Assembly (NCBI GenBank): GCA_021413735.1
Contig: JAIOPV010000025.1
Span: forward strand, 1-46,618
Length of the DNA: 46,618 nt
Direction of reading: 5' to 3'
Source of the DNA: Planctomycetota bacterium
GTDB taxonomy: Bacteria; Planctomycetota; Planctomycetia; Gemmatales; Gemmataceae
In this document: positions 38,919 through 46,123 of the stretch, one piece after another
Position numbering within the stretch: the first letter of the stretch is position 1
Layout: every line of letters begins with the position of its first letter
Translations under genes and position numbers: made by a program
Notes under the pieces: model-generated
Seen by the model: the letters and a program-made list of their open reading frames with translations, nothing else
Told to the model about the DNA's origin: nothing
Database searches by the model: none

Positions 38919-40571
38919 TCAGGCGCTTGCTCGGTCGCTTGGCGGTTCAGCGGCCGCTCCCCCATCTGACAGTTCAAACTCGGCCAAAGGTTCATCCGCG
39001 AGCCTCGCCGCGATGCGCACGTTGAAGCTACTTCCGCGTCCCAACTCACTGTTCAGCGTCACATCACCACGCAGAAGTTTCGCCAGTTCTCGCACGATAC
39101 TCAGGCCCAATCCGGTGCCGCCTTGTTCACGTGTCATTGGGTTCGCTGCCTGCCGGAACTTCTCGAAGATCAGGTCTTGTTCGTCCGAACTGATGCCGAC
39201 TCCCGTATCCGTAACGGTGAAAACGAGTTCGTTGCCGTCAGACGACGCCTTGAGCGTCACACGCCCACCCTCCGGCGTGAATTTCACAGCATTCGACAGC
39301 AAATTCGTGAGGATTTGGTGCAGCTTTCCCGAGTCTTGCCGACCCGACGGACACCCCGGATCGGCGATCACCTTCAAGTCGATGTTCTTCTTCTCGGCGA
39401 GCGGGCGAAACATCGCGGCGGCGTGTTCGGCTGCCGACGCGGGGTTCACCGTGTCGAGATGAAGCCGCATCTTGCCGGCTTCGAGCTTCGCGAGATCGAG
39501 AATGTCATTGATGAGCGCGAGCAACCGCTGCCCGCCTGTCATGATGTTCGCGGAATAACGATGTTGCTTCTCGGTCAGGTTGTCGGCTGTCAGCAGGATT
39601 TCCGAGAAACCGATGACTTGATGGAGCGGCGTTCGCAGTTCATGGCTCATGGTCGAAAGGAACTCGCTCTTGAGGCGGTTGCTCTCGAAAAGCGCCATGT
39701 TCACGCGGGCGAGTTCATCGACCTTGCGGTCGAGGTCGGCGATGAGCTTCTTGTTGCGGTCTTGAATGTTCGTGAGATTGCGAAGCATCCGGTTAAAGGC
39801 ATGCGAGAGGTCCTCGAACTCGTCGCCAGTCTGGATCTCGCTGCGGATGTTCAACTCGCCAGCCGCGATCGCTTCGGACACTTCCTTGAGGTGCTTCACC
39901 GGCTTCACGATCACATATCGGATGATGAGGTAGCTTCCCGCGATGATGAGCAGCGATGTGCCGATCGCGAACGAGATGAGTAACGCCCGGTTCGTGTGGA
40001 AGCCTTCCTCGATGGATTGTGTCGAGAGGCGGATTCGCACGACGGCCATGAGGTCGTCTTGCTTCAGGTTGGGGAGTGCGAGCTTATCGCCGACCTTCGC
40101 GGGGTCGCGGTGACAGTTCACGCACGACTGCCCGGCACGAATCGCCCCATAGTAATAGAAGGCGTTCTCCTTCGGGGCTTGCCGTGAGGCTTCGTCTTTG
40201 CCGTCGTTCTGGATGCGATGCATGACGGTGAGGTCGTCGCTGGTCGGCAGATATTCGGGGTCTTTCGTGTCGGGTTTGATGAGGCGTGTGCTGTAGCCCT
40301 TGAGGGTCGCGGGCCAGTGGGCTTCGGTGAGTTTCTGGAAGTCGTCGATGGCCTGCAACTGCTCGCCGCGAATGTGGAGCCTGGCGACGATCGGCGACAG
40401 CAGCGCTCTGCCGGTCGTTTCGAGTTGCTCGTAGGCGAGTTCTTCGGTTTGCCGAGCGTACACCCAGAAGCTGCCGGTGATGAGCAGCACCACGCCGGCT
40501 CCGAGGAGCAAGCGGCACTTCCGCTCCAGGCTGGTTTCACCGAGCAGGCGTTTGAACGCGCGATACGACAT
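38919..40571 (-). CDS. Sensor histidine kinase with c-type heme-binding periplasmic domain
   Basis: 550 residues. TM1 (~21-38, LLLGAGVVLLITGSFWVYA) and TM2 (~196-218, ALLISFAIGTSLLIIAGSYLIIRYV) enclose a periplasmic Tll0287-like (DUF3365) domain with AIRAGQSCVNCHRDPAKVGD, a CxxCH heme motif (C150, C153, H154). A HAMP segment follows (VKPVKHLKEVSEAIAAGELN), then the dimerisation domain with the phospho-accepting histidine STMSHELRTPLHQVIGFSE (H310), and the ATPase domain with ILTNLLSNAVKFTPEGG (N box), TDTGVGIS (G1) and GGTGLGLSIV (G2). It probably senses redox state or a small ligand through heme. No response regulator gene is beside it, so it is an orphan kinase. A covalent heme site requires cytochrome c maturation. 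Confidence 0.93.
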   Translation of the reverse strand: MSYRAFKRLLGETSLERKCRLLLGAGVVLLITGSFWVYARQTEELAYEQLETTGRALLSPIVARLHIRGEQLQAIDDFQKLTEAHWPATLKGYSTRLIKPDTKDPEYLPTSDDLTVMHRIQNDGKDEASRQAPKENAFYYYGAIRAGQSCVNCHRDPAKVGDKLALPNLKQDDLMAVVRIRLSTQSIEEGFHTNRALLISFAIGTSLLIIAGSYLIIRYVIVKPVKHLKEVSEAIAAGELNIRSEIQTGDEFEDLSHAFNRMLRNLTNIQDRNKKLIADLDRKVDELARVNMALFESNRLKSEFLSTMSHELRTPLHQVIGFSEILLTADNLTEKQHRYSANIMTGGQRLLALINDILDLAKLEAGKMRLHLDTVNPASAAEHAAAMFRPLAEKKNIDLKVIADPGCPSGRQDSGKLHQILTNLLSNAVKFTPEGGRVTLKASSDGNELVFTVTDTGVGISSDEQDLIFEKFRQAANPMTREQGGTGLGLSIVRELAKLLRGDVTLNSELGRGSSFNVRIAARLADEPLAEFELSDGGAAAEPPSDRASA

Positions 40572-40576
40572 AAGGA

Positions 40577-40686
40577 TTCACCGCGGAGGACGCAGAGAAC
40601 ACAGAGAAAGACAGGAGGGTCAAACCGTTCAAGACCTTGTGGCCTTCGTGGTTTTCCTCTGCGTTCTCTGCGTTCTCTGCGGTGAA
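40577..40686. repeat. Inverted repeat with GCAGAGAAC units at mutM 3' end
   Basis: TTCACCGCGGAGGACGCAGA (from 40577) is mirrored by TCTGCGTTCTCTGCGGTGAA (ending 40686). The right arm consists of two TCTGCGTTC units. It covers the space between the kinase start and mutM stop, and its right half is read as the last ~18 codons of mutM (SSPQRTQRTQRK). Composition resembles the element at 19423-19520. Confidence 0.9.
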
Positions 40687-41519
40687 CTCTTCTGACAATT
40701 CGGGCAATAATGCGAGGAACGCCCCGCGAGTCGTTCACACTTGATGGCGGTGCCGCACGTTGGGCACGCTTCATCGGTGCGACCGTACACCGCGAACTCA
40801 TTCTGGAAGCCGCCGCGAAGTCCGGAGCCGCCGACGTAATCGCGAATCGTCGAACCGCGTGACTTGATGGCTTTCGTGATGACCGCTTCGATGGCTTCAC
40901 GCAACCGATCCGTTTCCGCCGGTTTTAGCGACTTCCCTTTGCGTCCGGGATGTAGTCTCGCCCGGAATAGCGCTTCGTCGGCGTAGATGTTCCCGACCCC
41001 TGCGACAATCGTCTGATCGAGGAGAATCGCCTTCAGATTACGAGTGGTTCCCGTGACGGTCGTGTGAAACGCAGCTGCATCCATGCCGAACGGCTCGGGA
41101 CCGAGTTCGGCGTCCATCTCCGTTTCGAGTGCCGCCCGACTCGCGAACCACTCCGCAGCGCCGAAGCGCCGTGGATCGCGTAACCGCAACTCGGTGCTGT
41201 TGTCGAGTGCGAAGACGAGGTGAACGTGATCTTGCTCGGGGGTCGCAGCGCTCACGACGGTGAACTGTCCGCTCATGCCGAGATGGACACGCAGGAGTGG
41301 AGCGATTCCTTTCGGGTCGCGGCTCACCAAATCGACGAGTATCCACTTCCCGCGACGCCGCACGCCAGCGATTTTCGCTCCGGTGGCGTTCGCGTTCCAT
41401 TCCGGCTTCCACGGCCGACGCAGTTTCTTCTTGCTGTGCCGCACGCTGACAATCGACCGCCCCGTAAGCAGCGGTCGCAGATCGCGCACGACGGTTTCGA
41501 CTTCCGGCAACTCGGGCAT
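40629..41519 (-). CDS. mutM: Formamidopyrimidine-DNA glycosylase (Fpg)
   Basis: 296 residues. The enzyme removes 8-oxoguanine and other oxidised purines from DNA and cleaves the strand. The catalytic N-terminal proline and glutamate are in MPELPEVETVVRDL. Other blocks are RRRGKWILVDL, LRVHLGMSGQF, LRLRDPRRFGAAEW, LLDQTIVAGVGNIYADEALF (the H2TH hinge) and the zinc finger VYGRTDEACPTCG (CxxC) to SSHYCPNCQK (CxxC). The zinc finger should end the protein; here about 18 more residues (SSPQRTQRTQRKTTKATRS) are read from the inverted repeat at 40577-40686, so the natural stop has been replaced. Confidence 0.96.
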   Translation of the reverse strand: MPELPEVETVVRDLRPLLTGRSIVSVRHSKKKLRRPWKPEWNANATGAKIAGVRRRGKWILVDLVSRDPKGIAPLLRVHLGMSGQFTVVSAATPEQDHVHLVFALDNSTELRLRDPRRFGAAEWFASRAALETEMDAELGPEPFGMDAAAFHTTVTGTTRNLKAILLDQTIVAGVGNIYADEALFRARLHPGRKGKSLKPAETDRLREAIEAVITKAIKSRGSTIRDYVGGSGLRGGFQNEFAVYGRTDEACPTCGTAIKCERLAGRSSHYCPNCQKSSPQRTQRTQRKTTKATRS

Positions 41520-41622
41520 GTCTTCTCCAACAGCGACAGTGTGGGAATTCTACCAATCGCTTCAACCCGATCCCATCCGAACCGTGTGCTAGGTTTGGAA
41601 CATCGCAGAACGAGGAACGATC

Positions 41623-42117
41623 ATGCGAAAAGGACGGATCAGATCCGGAATGGCGCTGTTGCTCATCACGGGCGTTCTCGCCGTGGTTTATTGGGATACC
41701 GTCATCGACCTGTCGGCCCGCCCACGAGCTGCTGCCCGCATCCAAATCGGCATGTCGCTTCAGGAGGTGGAAGCGATCATGGGGAGCAAGGGTGAATCGC
41801 CCTCCTTCGACATCATTGGTGCGTCCAAGCGTTGGCGATGGGAAGATGCATACACGGCAATCGATGTTCACTTCAATACGCGGTCGCCGAAGGAGTCGCA
41901 ACCGCTCCTTTCGTATGTCGTAATTGCCGTGGTACAGCAAGAGAAACAGCCACCAGAGTTGGGCCGTCTCTGGCTTCAGCGCTCAGGGTTCTATCTCCTC
42001 GCTCTTGTGGGCGTCGGGTTTCTTGTTCGCGGATTGCTCACTCCAAAGCCTGTCGATGCCTTGAACTCGCCACCCACTTCTGACACAAAAGACAGTGCCG
42101 ATTCACCTACCGATTAG
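41623..42117 (+). CDS. Small membrane protein with BamE/SmpA-like motif
   Basis: 164 residues with two membrane segments (SGMALLLITGVLAVVYWDTV at ~8-27 and GFYLLALVGVGFLVRGLL at ~122-140). Between them lies AARIQIGMSLQEVEAIMGSKGES, which resembles the IGMsk.eV..llG element of BamE/SmpA-type proteins, and a strand-rich stretch (KRWRWEDAYTAIDVHFNTRS). The C-terminus is a polar tail rich in Ser, Thr, Asp and Pro. Because of the two membrane anchors this is not a standard BamE lipoprotein. It ends 15 bases before trpB on the same strand, which suggests cotranscription, though a functional link is not evident. Confidence 0.7.
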   Translation: MRKGRIRSGMALLLITGVLAVVYWDTVIDLSARPRAAARIQIGMSLQEVEAIMGSKGESPSFDIIGASKRWRWEDAYTAIDVHFNTRSPKESQPLLSYVVIAVVQQEKQPPELGRLWLQRSGFYLLALVGVGFLVRGLLTPKPVDALNSPPTSDTKDSADSPTD

Positions 42118-42132
42118 CCACGAGTTCACGAT

Positions 42133-43344
42133 ATGCCGACCGCAACCGCTCCCGTCTCCGCAGTTCCCGACGCCCGCGGCCGCTTCGGTCCCTACGGCGG
42201 TCGCTTCGTTCCCGAAACGCTGATGTTCGCGCTCGAACAGCTCGACAAGGCCTATCGCGAAGCCAAACTCGACCCCGCGTTCCAGACCGAGTTCCACCGA
42301 TTGCTCAACGAGTACGTCGGCCGGCCATCACGTCTGTACTTCGCGGAACGGCTCACCAAGGAAGCTGGCGGCGCTCGCATCTTCCTGAAGCGAGAAGACC
42401 TCAATCACACCGGCGCGCACAAGATCAACAATGCCCTCGGGCAAGCGATGCTCACGAAGCGCATGGGCAAGAAGCGTGTCATCGCCGAGACCGGTGCGGG
42501 TATGCACGGCGTCGCGACCGCCACGGCTGCGGCGCTGTTCGGCATGTCGTGCCGCGTGTACATGGGCAGCGAAGACATTCGCCGGCAGGAGTTGAACGTC
42601 TTCCGGATGCGGGCGATGGGCACCGAAGTCTTCCCCGTGAACAGCGGCAGCAAGACGCTGAAGGACGCCACGAACGAGGCGATGCGAGAGTGGATGAGCA
42701 GCGTCGAGGACACGCACTACATCATCGGCAGCGTCGTCGGGCCGCATCCATTCCCGGAGATGGTGCGCGATTTCCAGAGCGTCATCGGCATCGAAACGAA
42801 GCAGCAGTGCCTAACCCAGACCGGGAAGTTACCTGACGTGGTCGTGGCATGTGTGGGTGGTGGCAGCAACGCAGCCGGTGCGTTCTATGCGTTCGTCGAT
42901 GATGCGGACGTCGAGTTGGTTGGCGTCGAGGCGGGTGGTCGAAATGCGAAGCCAGGGCAGCACGCAGCGACTCTGAACAACGGCGCACCGGGCGTGCTGC
43001 ACGGCAGTTTCAGCTACGTTTTGCAGGACGACGACGGGCAAACGGCCGACGTGCATTCGATCTCGGCGGGCCTGGATTACCCAGGCGTCGGGCCTGAGCA
43101 TTCCTACTGGCACGACGCCAAGCGAGTGCGATATTGCTCCGTCACCGATCAGGAAGCGCTCGACGCCTTCCATTTGTGCGGTCGGTTGGAGGGAATCTTG
43201 CCGGCGCTGGAAACGTCGCACGCTGTTGTCGAGGCGATGAAGATTGCCGCGAAGCGTTCCAAGGATGAAGTGGTGGTGGTGTGCTTCAGTGGTCGTGGTG
43301 ACAAGGACTGCGCCGAAGTGGCGCGATTAACGGCGAAACAGTAA
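42133..43344 (+). CDS. trpB: Tryptophan synthase beta subunit
   Basis: 403 residues, the standard length of TrpB1. The enzyme joins indole and serine to give tryptophan with [24 protein letters not shown] is the family N-terminus; [23 protein letters not shown] holds the PLP lysine (HK); [26 protein letters not shown]-type [57 protein letters not shown] (phosphate loop) and [13 protein letters not shown] at the end are all present. trpA and trpC are not near, so the tryptophan genes are dispersed. An inverted repeat (43378-43448) follows its stop. Confidence 0.97.
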   Translation: MPTATAPVSAVPDARGRFGPYGGRFVPETLMFALEQLDKAYREAKLDPAFQTEFHRLLNEYVGRPSRLYFAERLTKEAGGARIFLKREDLNHTGAHKINNALGQAMLTKRMGKKRVIAETGAGMHGVATATAAALFGMSCRVYMGSEDIRRQELNVFRMRAMGTEVFPVNSGSKTLKDATNEAMREWMSSVEDTHYIIGSVVGPHPFPEMVRDFQSVIGIETKQQCLTQTGKLPDVVVACVGGGSNAAGAFYAFVDDADVELVGVEAGGRNAKPGQHAATLNNGAPGVLHGSFSYVLQDDDGQTADVHSISAGLDYPGVGPEHSYWHDAKRVRYCSVTDQEALDAFHLCGRLEGILPALETSHAVVEAMKIAAKRSKDEVVVVCFSGRGDKDCAEVARLTAKQ

Positions 43345-43377
43345 GAACGTATTGCCACTGATATTGGAGACAGCAGT

Positions 43378-43448
43378 ACCCCCTCACCCACGACTCGAAG
43401 ACTCGTCGCGACCTCTCCCCCCAAAATCGGGGGAGAGGTGGGGGCGCA
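43378..43448. repeat. Palindromic element after trpB (CTCTCCCCC / GGGGGAGAG)
   Basis: ACCTCTCCCCCCAAAATCGG (43411-43430) pairs with GGGGAGAGGTGGGGG, giving a very stable hairpin; a smaller one, CGACTCGAAGACTCGTCG, lies before it (43390-43408). The outer parts CCCCTCACCCA / TGGGGGCG also pair roughly. The element lies in the 212-base gap between converging trpB and comEC 3' fragment. It resembles the element inserted at 2592-2683. Confidence 0.8.
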
Positions 43449-43556
43449 GCGGCCTCTCTTGTACTCAAACCAACCAATCGCTTTGAAAAGAAACCGTAGC
43501 GCTTCTAACGATATCGTTCAAGACACCAACTCTTCTCAGCAATTCCCGTTGTTCGC

Positions 43557-44984
43557 TCACTGACCGCGTTTCACCACGAGAACCTCACTGCTGCGAAAGG
43601 CTTCCGCGACCACACCCGTCGAGTGACAACGCACTGTCACTGCTCCCGCCGTCGGCGTATCCCAGATCGACGCGCCTGGATACGCTTTCGCAAGATGCTC
43701 GGTTGGCCCCGGTCGCTGGCTCGAAATCACAAACTTCGGTTTCGCCCACGTTGCCACCAGCGACGGAAGCGGAACGTGTGCCGACTTCGCCCCGTGGTGC
43801 GGGGCCAACATCACATCCACCGGCGACACCGGACGTTCCTGAACCTTCGTCTGCCCAAGCCCTTCGAGGTCGCCGGTGAGCAACACCGTGTGCGAGCCAC
43901 TTCGCACAAGCAGCACCATGCTCCGCGTGTTCTCGTTGCCTGCGAGACGTTCGGCTGGTGGATGCAGCACGTCGAGTGTCACGCGGCCAGCCTCGAAGCG
44001 ATCCCCGGCCACTGCGATTCGCGTGGCAACTTTGTGACGCTCGAACGCCGCGAGGGCCGCCTCGACGCCCGGCGAGGATTTATCGGTGAACGTTGGCGTC
44101 AGCGTGACACGACCGACCGGGAAGCGTTTCAGCAACTCCGGCGCTCCGTTGAAGTGGTCGAGGTCAGCGTGCGAGATGAACACTTCGTCGATGCGAGTGA
44201 TGCCGCGAGACCACAGATACGGAGCGATCACACGGCGAACGGCATCGGGGCCAGTGGTTGTGCCGGCGTCGTAGAGCAGCACGCGACCGTCAGGCGTTTC
44301 GATGAGCACACAACAACCGTGCCCGATACTCAAGAAGGTGAATCGGCACTCGTCAGATGTTCGCGGCTGACCGCTGATCGCAAGCCCCGCGAACACCAAC
44401 GCGACAAGCGATAGCAGGCAACGTCGCGACCACGGAGCAGGCAGCAACACCGCACCCGCAACGCCGAGATAGAAGGCAATGAGCCACCACGCAGACGGTG
44501 CCGGAGCGTAGATCCAGGCGCCGGGAATCTGCTCCACCGCGTGAACGAGCAGTTCGCACCCCGCCAGGCTCCATTCGACGAGTTTCGCAAATGGCCAAAC
44601 GATCCACACACCCAACGGCGACACGAGCAGCAGGATGAAACCAGCCACGAGTGCGACCGACGTGAGCAGCACCAACGGCGGCCCGAGCAGAATGCCGACG
44701 GGCGAAACGAGATTCTGCCACGCGAGGATGAGCGGTGCGTTCGCGATGCCGAGGATGCTGCTGATGGCAAACGCGACCCACACGATTCGCAGCACGGCTC
44801 GCAACAGTTTCTCGGTTGCAGTGCGGCTCTCTTCGATGAGTTGTTCCACGGGCGTGAGCGGTCGCGGTGCGAGCCAGCGACCCGCACCCCAAACCAAAAC
44901 AATTGTATGGTTGGAACGGAAAGATAGGTGACTGCCACGAAAACTGTCCCGAACTCCAAGCGGATTCAAGGTATCATGGGGCAA
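43557..44984 (-). pseudogene. comEC: comEC 3' fragment (metallo-beta-lactamase-like part)
   Basis: The frame (475 codons, with only a TTG as possible start) begins inside ComEC. Residues ~5-45 (LNPLGVRDSFRGSHLSF, NHTIVLVWGAGRWLAPRPLTP) are a diverged repeat of the end of the 5' fragment (LNPTDPFTAGCQLSFLSVFVMLWG). Then come membrane segments (VAFAISSILGIANAPLILAW, LVLLTSVALVAGFILLLVSP, WWLIAFYLGVAGAVLLPAPW), and the metallo-hydrolase domain FLSIGHGCCVLIETPDGRVLLYDAG, EVFISHADLDHFNGAPEL (HxDxDH), VLLTGDLEGLG and LAPHHGAK. ComEC transports single-stranded DNA through the inner membrane in competence, and this domain degrades the other strand. The gene is interrupted by about 1.2 kb, so normal full-length ComEC cannot be made; the hydrolase part could remain if translated on its own. 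Confidence 0.88.
44884..44942. repeat. comEC-segment repeat, copy 3
   Basis: GCACCCCAAACCAAAACAAT (44884 onward) to CCACGAA is the third diverged copy of a short comEC segment; the other two are 45666-45782 and 46136-46253. It keeps the comEC frame into the 3' fragment and contains a three-base insertion compared with copy 2. Similarity at protein level extends further left in the transcript to the shared Leu-Asn-Pro. Confidence 0.7.
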
Positions 44985-45007
44985 AAAGGCGGTTCAGAGG
45001 ACAAGCG

Positions 45008-45649
45008 ATGACGGAAGCCGAATGGCTCAAGGCAAAATCCCCGACTCCAATGCTGGGGTACTTGGAAGGCAAGGCGAGCGAGAGGAAGTTACGGCTCTTT
45101 GCCGTGGCGTGCTGTCGTCGTCATTGGCACTTTCCACTGGAGGAGATGGCCCCTCCCGATTCCACTTGGATTGCAGACATCCGGGCCGCTGTAGACGTTG
45201 GGGAAAAACTTGCGGATGGAGAGGCACATGCCTCTGAGGTAGAGCAGGCACGGGATCAGAGCGGTTGTGGTATTGAGGTCTTGTATGCTTTCATTGGGTG
45301 TGTCAAGGAAGGGGAGAGCCTGCGTGCTGTCTCGACGAACCTTCTCGACGCTGCCGGTGAACTTTCAAGCAACCGACAAAGTGAGGCGAAGGCTCAATGT
45401 GGTCTGCTCCGATGCGTCTTCGGGGATTCCTTCAAGAGAATTCGTCGTCAACGCAAGTGGCTCACGCCAACCGTCACCCAACTTGCCGAACACATTTACC
45501 AAGAGCGTGCCTTCGACCAGATGCCGATCCTTGCCGACGCACTTCAAGACGCTGAATGCGACAACGCCGACATCCTGAACCACTGCCGACAACCGAGTGA
45601 ACACGTTCGAGGATGTTGGGTGGTCGATCTCATCTTGGGCAAATCGTAA
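45008..45649 (+). CDS. Gemmata-type MTEAEWL/HVRGCWVVDL family protein
   Basis: 213 residues from ATG 45008. The N-terminus MTEAEWLKAKSPTPMLGYLEGKASERKLRLF and AVACCRRHW is a very characteristic block. The C-terminus RKWLTPTVTQLAEHIYQERAFDQM, PILADALQDAECDNADILNHCR and HVRGCWVVDLILGK is equally conserved. I recognise both from a large paralogue family in Gemmata genomes; its function is unknown. Length is full. Cys-rich and helical, it has no signal or membrane segment, so it is probably cytoplasmic. It lies between copies 2 and 3 of the comEC repeat, on the strand opposite to comEC, which suggests it came in as a cassette. I cannot say whether it is expressed. Confidence 0.85.
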   Translation: MTEAEWLKAKSPTPMLGYLEGKASERKLRLFAVACCRRHWHFPLEEMAPPDSTWIADIRAAVDVGEKLADGEAHASEVEQARDQSGCGIEVLYAFIGCVKEGESLRAVSTNLLDAAGELSSNRQSEAKAQCGLLRCVFGDSFKRIRRQRKWLTPTVTQLAEHIYQERAFDQMPILADALQDAECDNADILNHCRQPSEHVRGCWVVDLILGKS

Positions 45650-45665
45650 CCCTCACAGAACGAAT

Positions 45666-45782
45666 GGTGACAGCACGCTTTCACCCTTGATTTTCAAGGG
45701 CTAGAGCGATGTTGACCTTGGCCGCAGCACCCCACAACAAGACAACGATTTGGACAGAAGGGAAAGACAGGTGGCTGTGAAC
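45666..45782. repeat. comEC-segment repeat, copy 2, with hairpin CCCTTGA-TTT-TCAAGGG
   Basis: This 117-base copy aligns almost without gaps to copy 1 (46136-46253), beginning with GGTGACAGCACGC in both. The perfect hairpin CCCTTGATTTTCAAGGG (45684-45700) is the reverse complement of that in copy 1. The rest, read on the minus strand, gives FTATCLSLLSKSLSCCGV, a degraded version of FTAGCQLSFLSVFVMLWG in the comEC 5' fragment. Confidence 0.8.
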
Positions 45783-45786
45783 AGGA

Positions 45787-46047
45787 TTACGTTTTTTGCG
45801 GTGGCACGAACTTCATCTCGACACCGCCAATTCCGTTTGCCGTGAGAACCTCTGAGATGACGGAACACAACCAGTCGTAATCCTCCGAATCTTTGGGCCA
45901 TGCGGGATCATCGGCGGCGACGAGGACAGCATCGGGCGACATCTCGACAACACCGGCAACATCCACCAAGAACGAACCGAATACGGCTTCGACTTCCTCA
46001 GCAGAACGATACCCAGTGAGTCTGAGAAGCGGTCTAGCGGTCGTCAT
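45787..46047 (-). CDS. Small protein of unknown function in the comEC insert
   Basis: 86 residues from ATG 46045-46047 (preceded by GGGTGGGGCAGAG); an ATG eight codons upstream is also in frame. The sequence starts MTTARPLLRLTGYRSAEEVE and is acidic, with AVFGSFLVDVAGVVEMSPDA, DPAWPKDSEDYDWLCSVISE and a C-terminal strand GIGGVEMKFVPPQKT. It reads like one compact alpha/beta domain without membrane segments. I do not recognise a family. It lies between copies 1 and 2 of the comEC repeat, on the same strand as comEC, so it could be cotranscribed with the 5' comEC fragment. Confidence 0.6.
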   Translation of the reverse strand: MTTARPLLRLTGYRSAEEVEAVFGSFLVDVAGVVEMSPDAVLVAADDPAWPKDSEDYDWLCSVISEVLTANGIGGVEMKFVPPQKT

Positions 46048-46123
46048 CTCTGCCCCACCCTTTCGCAACATGGTTGTTTGACGCTCAACCTAACCGCAAC
46101 GGAACGGGCGGGCAAGCGACGTG

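Noticed and set aside
43557-44984. Treating the hydrolase fragment as a complete separate gene
   Set aside because: It lacks an ATG or GTG start and ribosome site, and begins with a broken comEC segment; it fits a 3' remnant better, although independent expression is not excluded.
45701-45901. 66-codon minus-strand frame ending in FTATCLSLLSKSLSCCGV as a gene
   Set aside because: Its end is the degraded comEC repeat and its start overlaps the 86-residue gene in another frame; it is better read as a repeat remnant.
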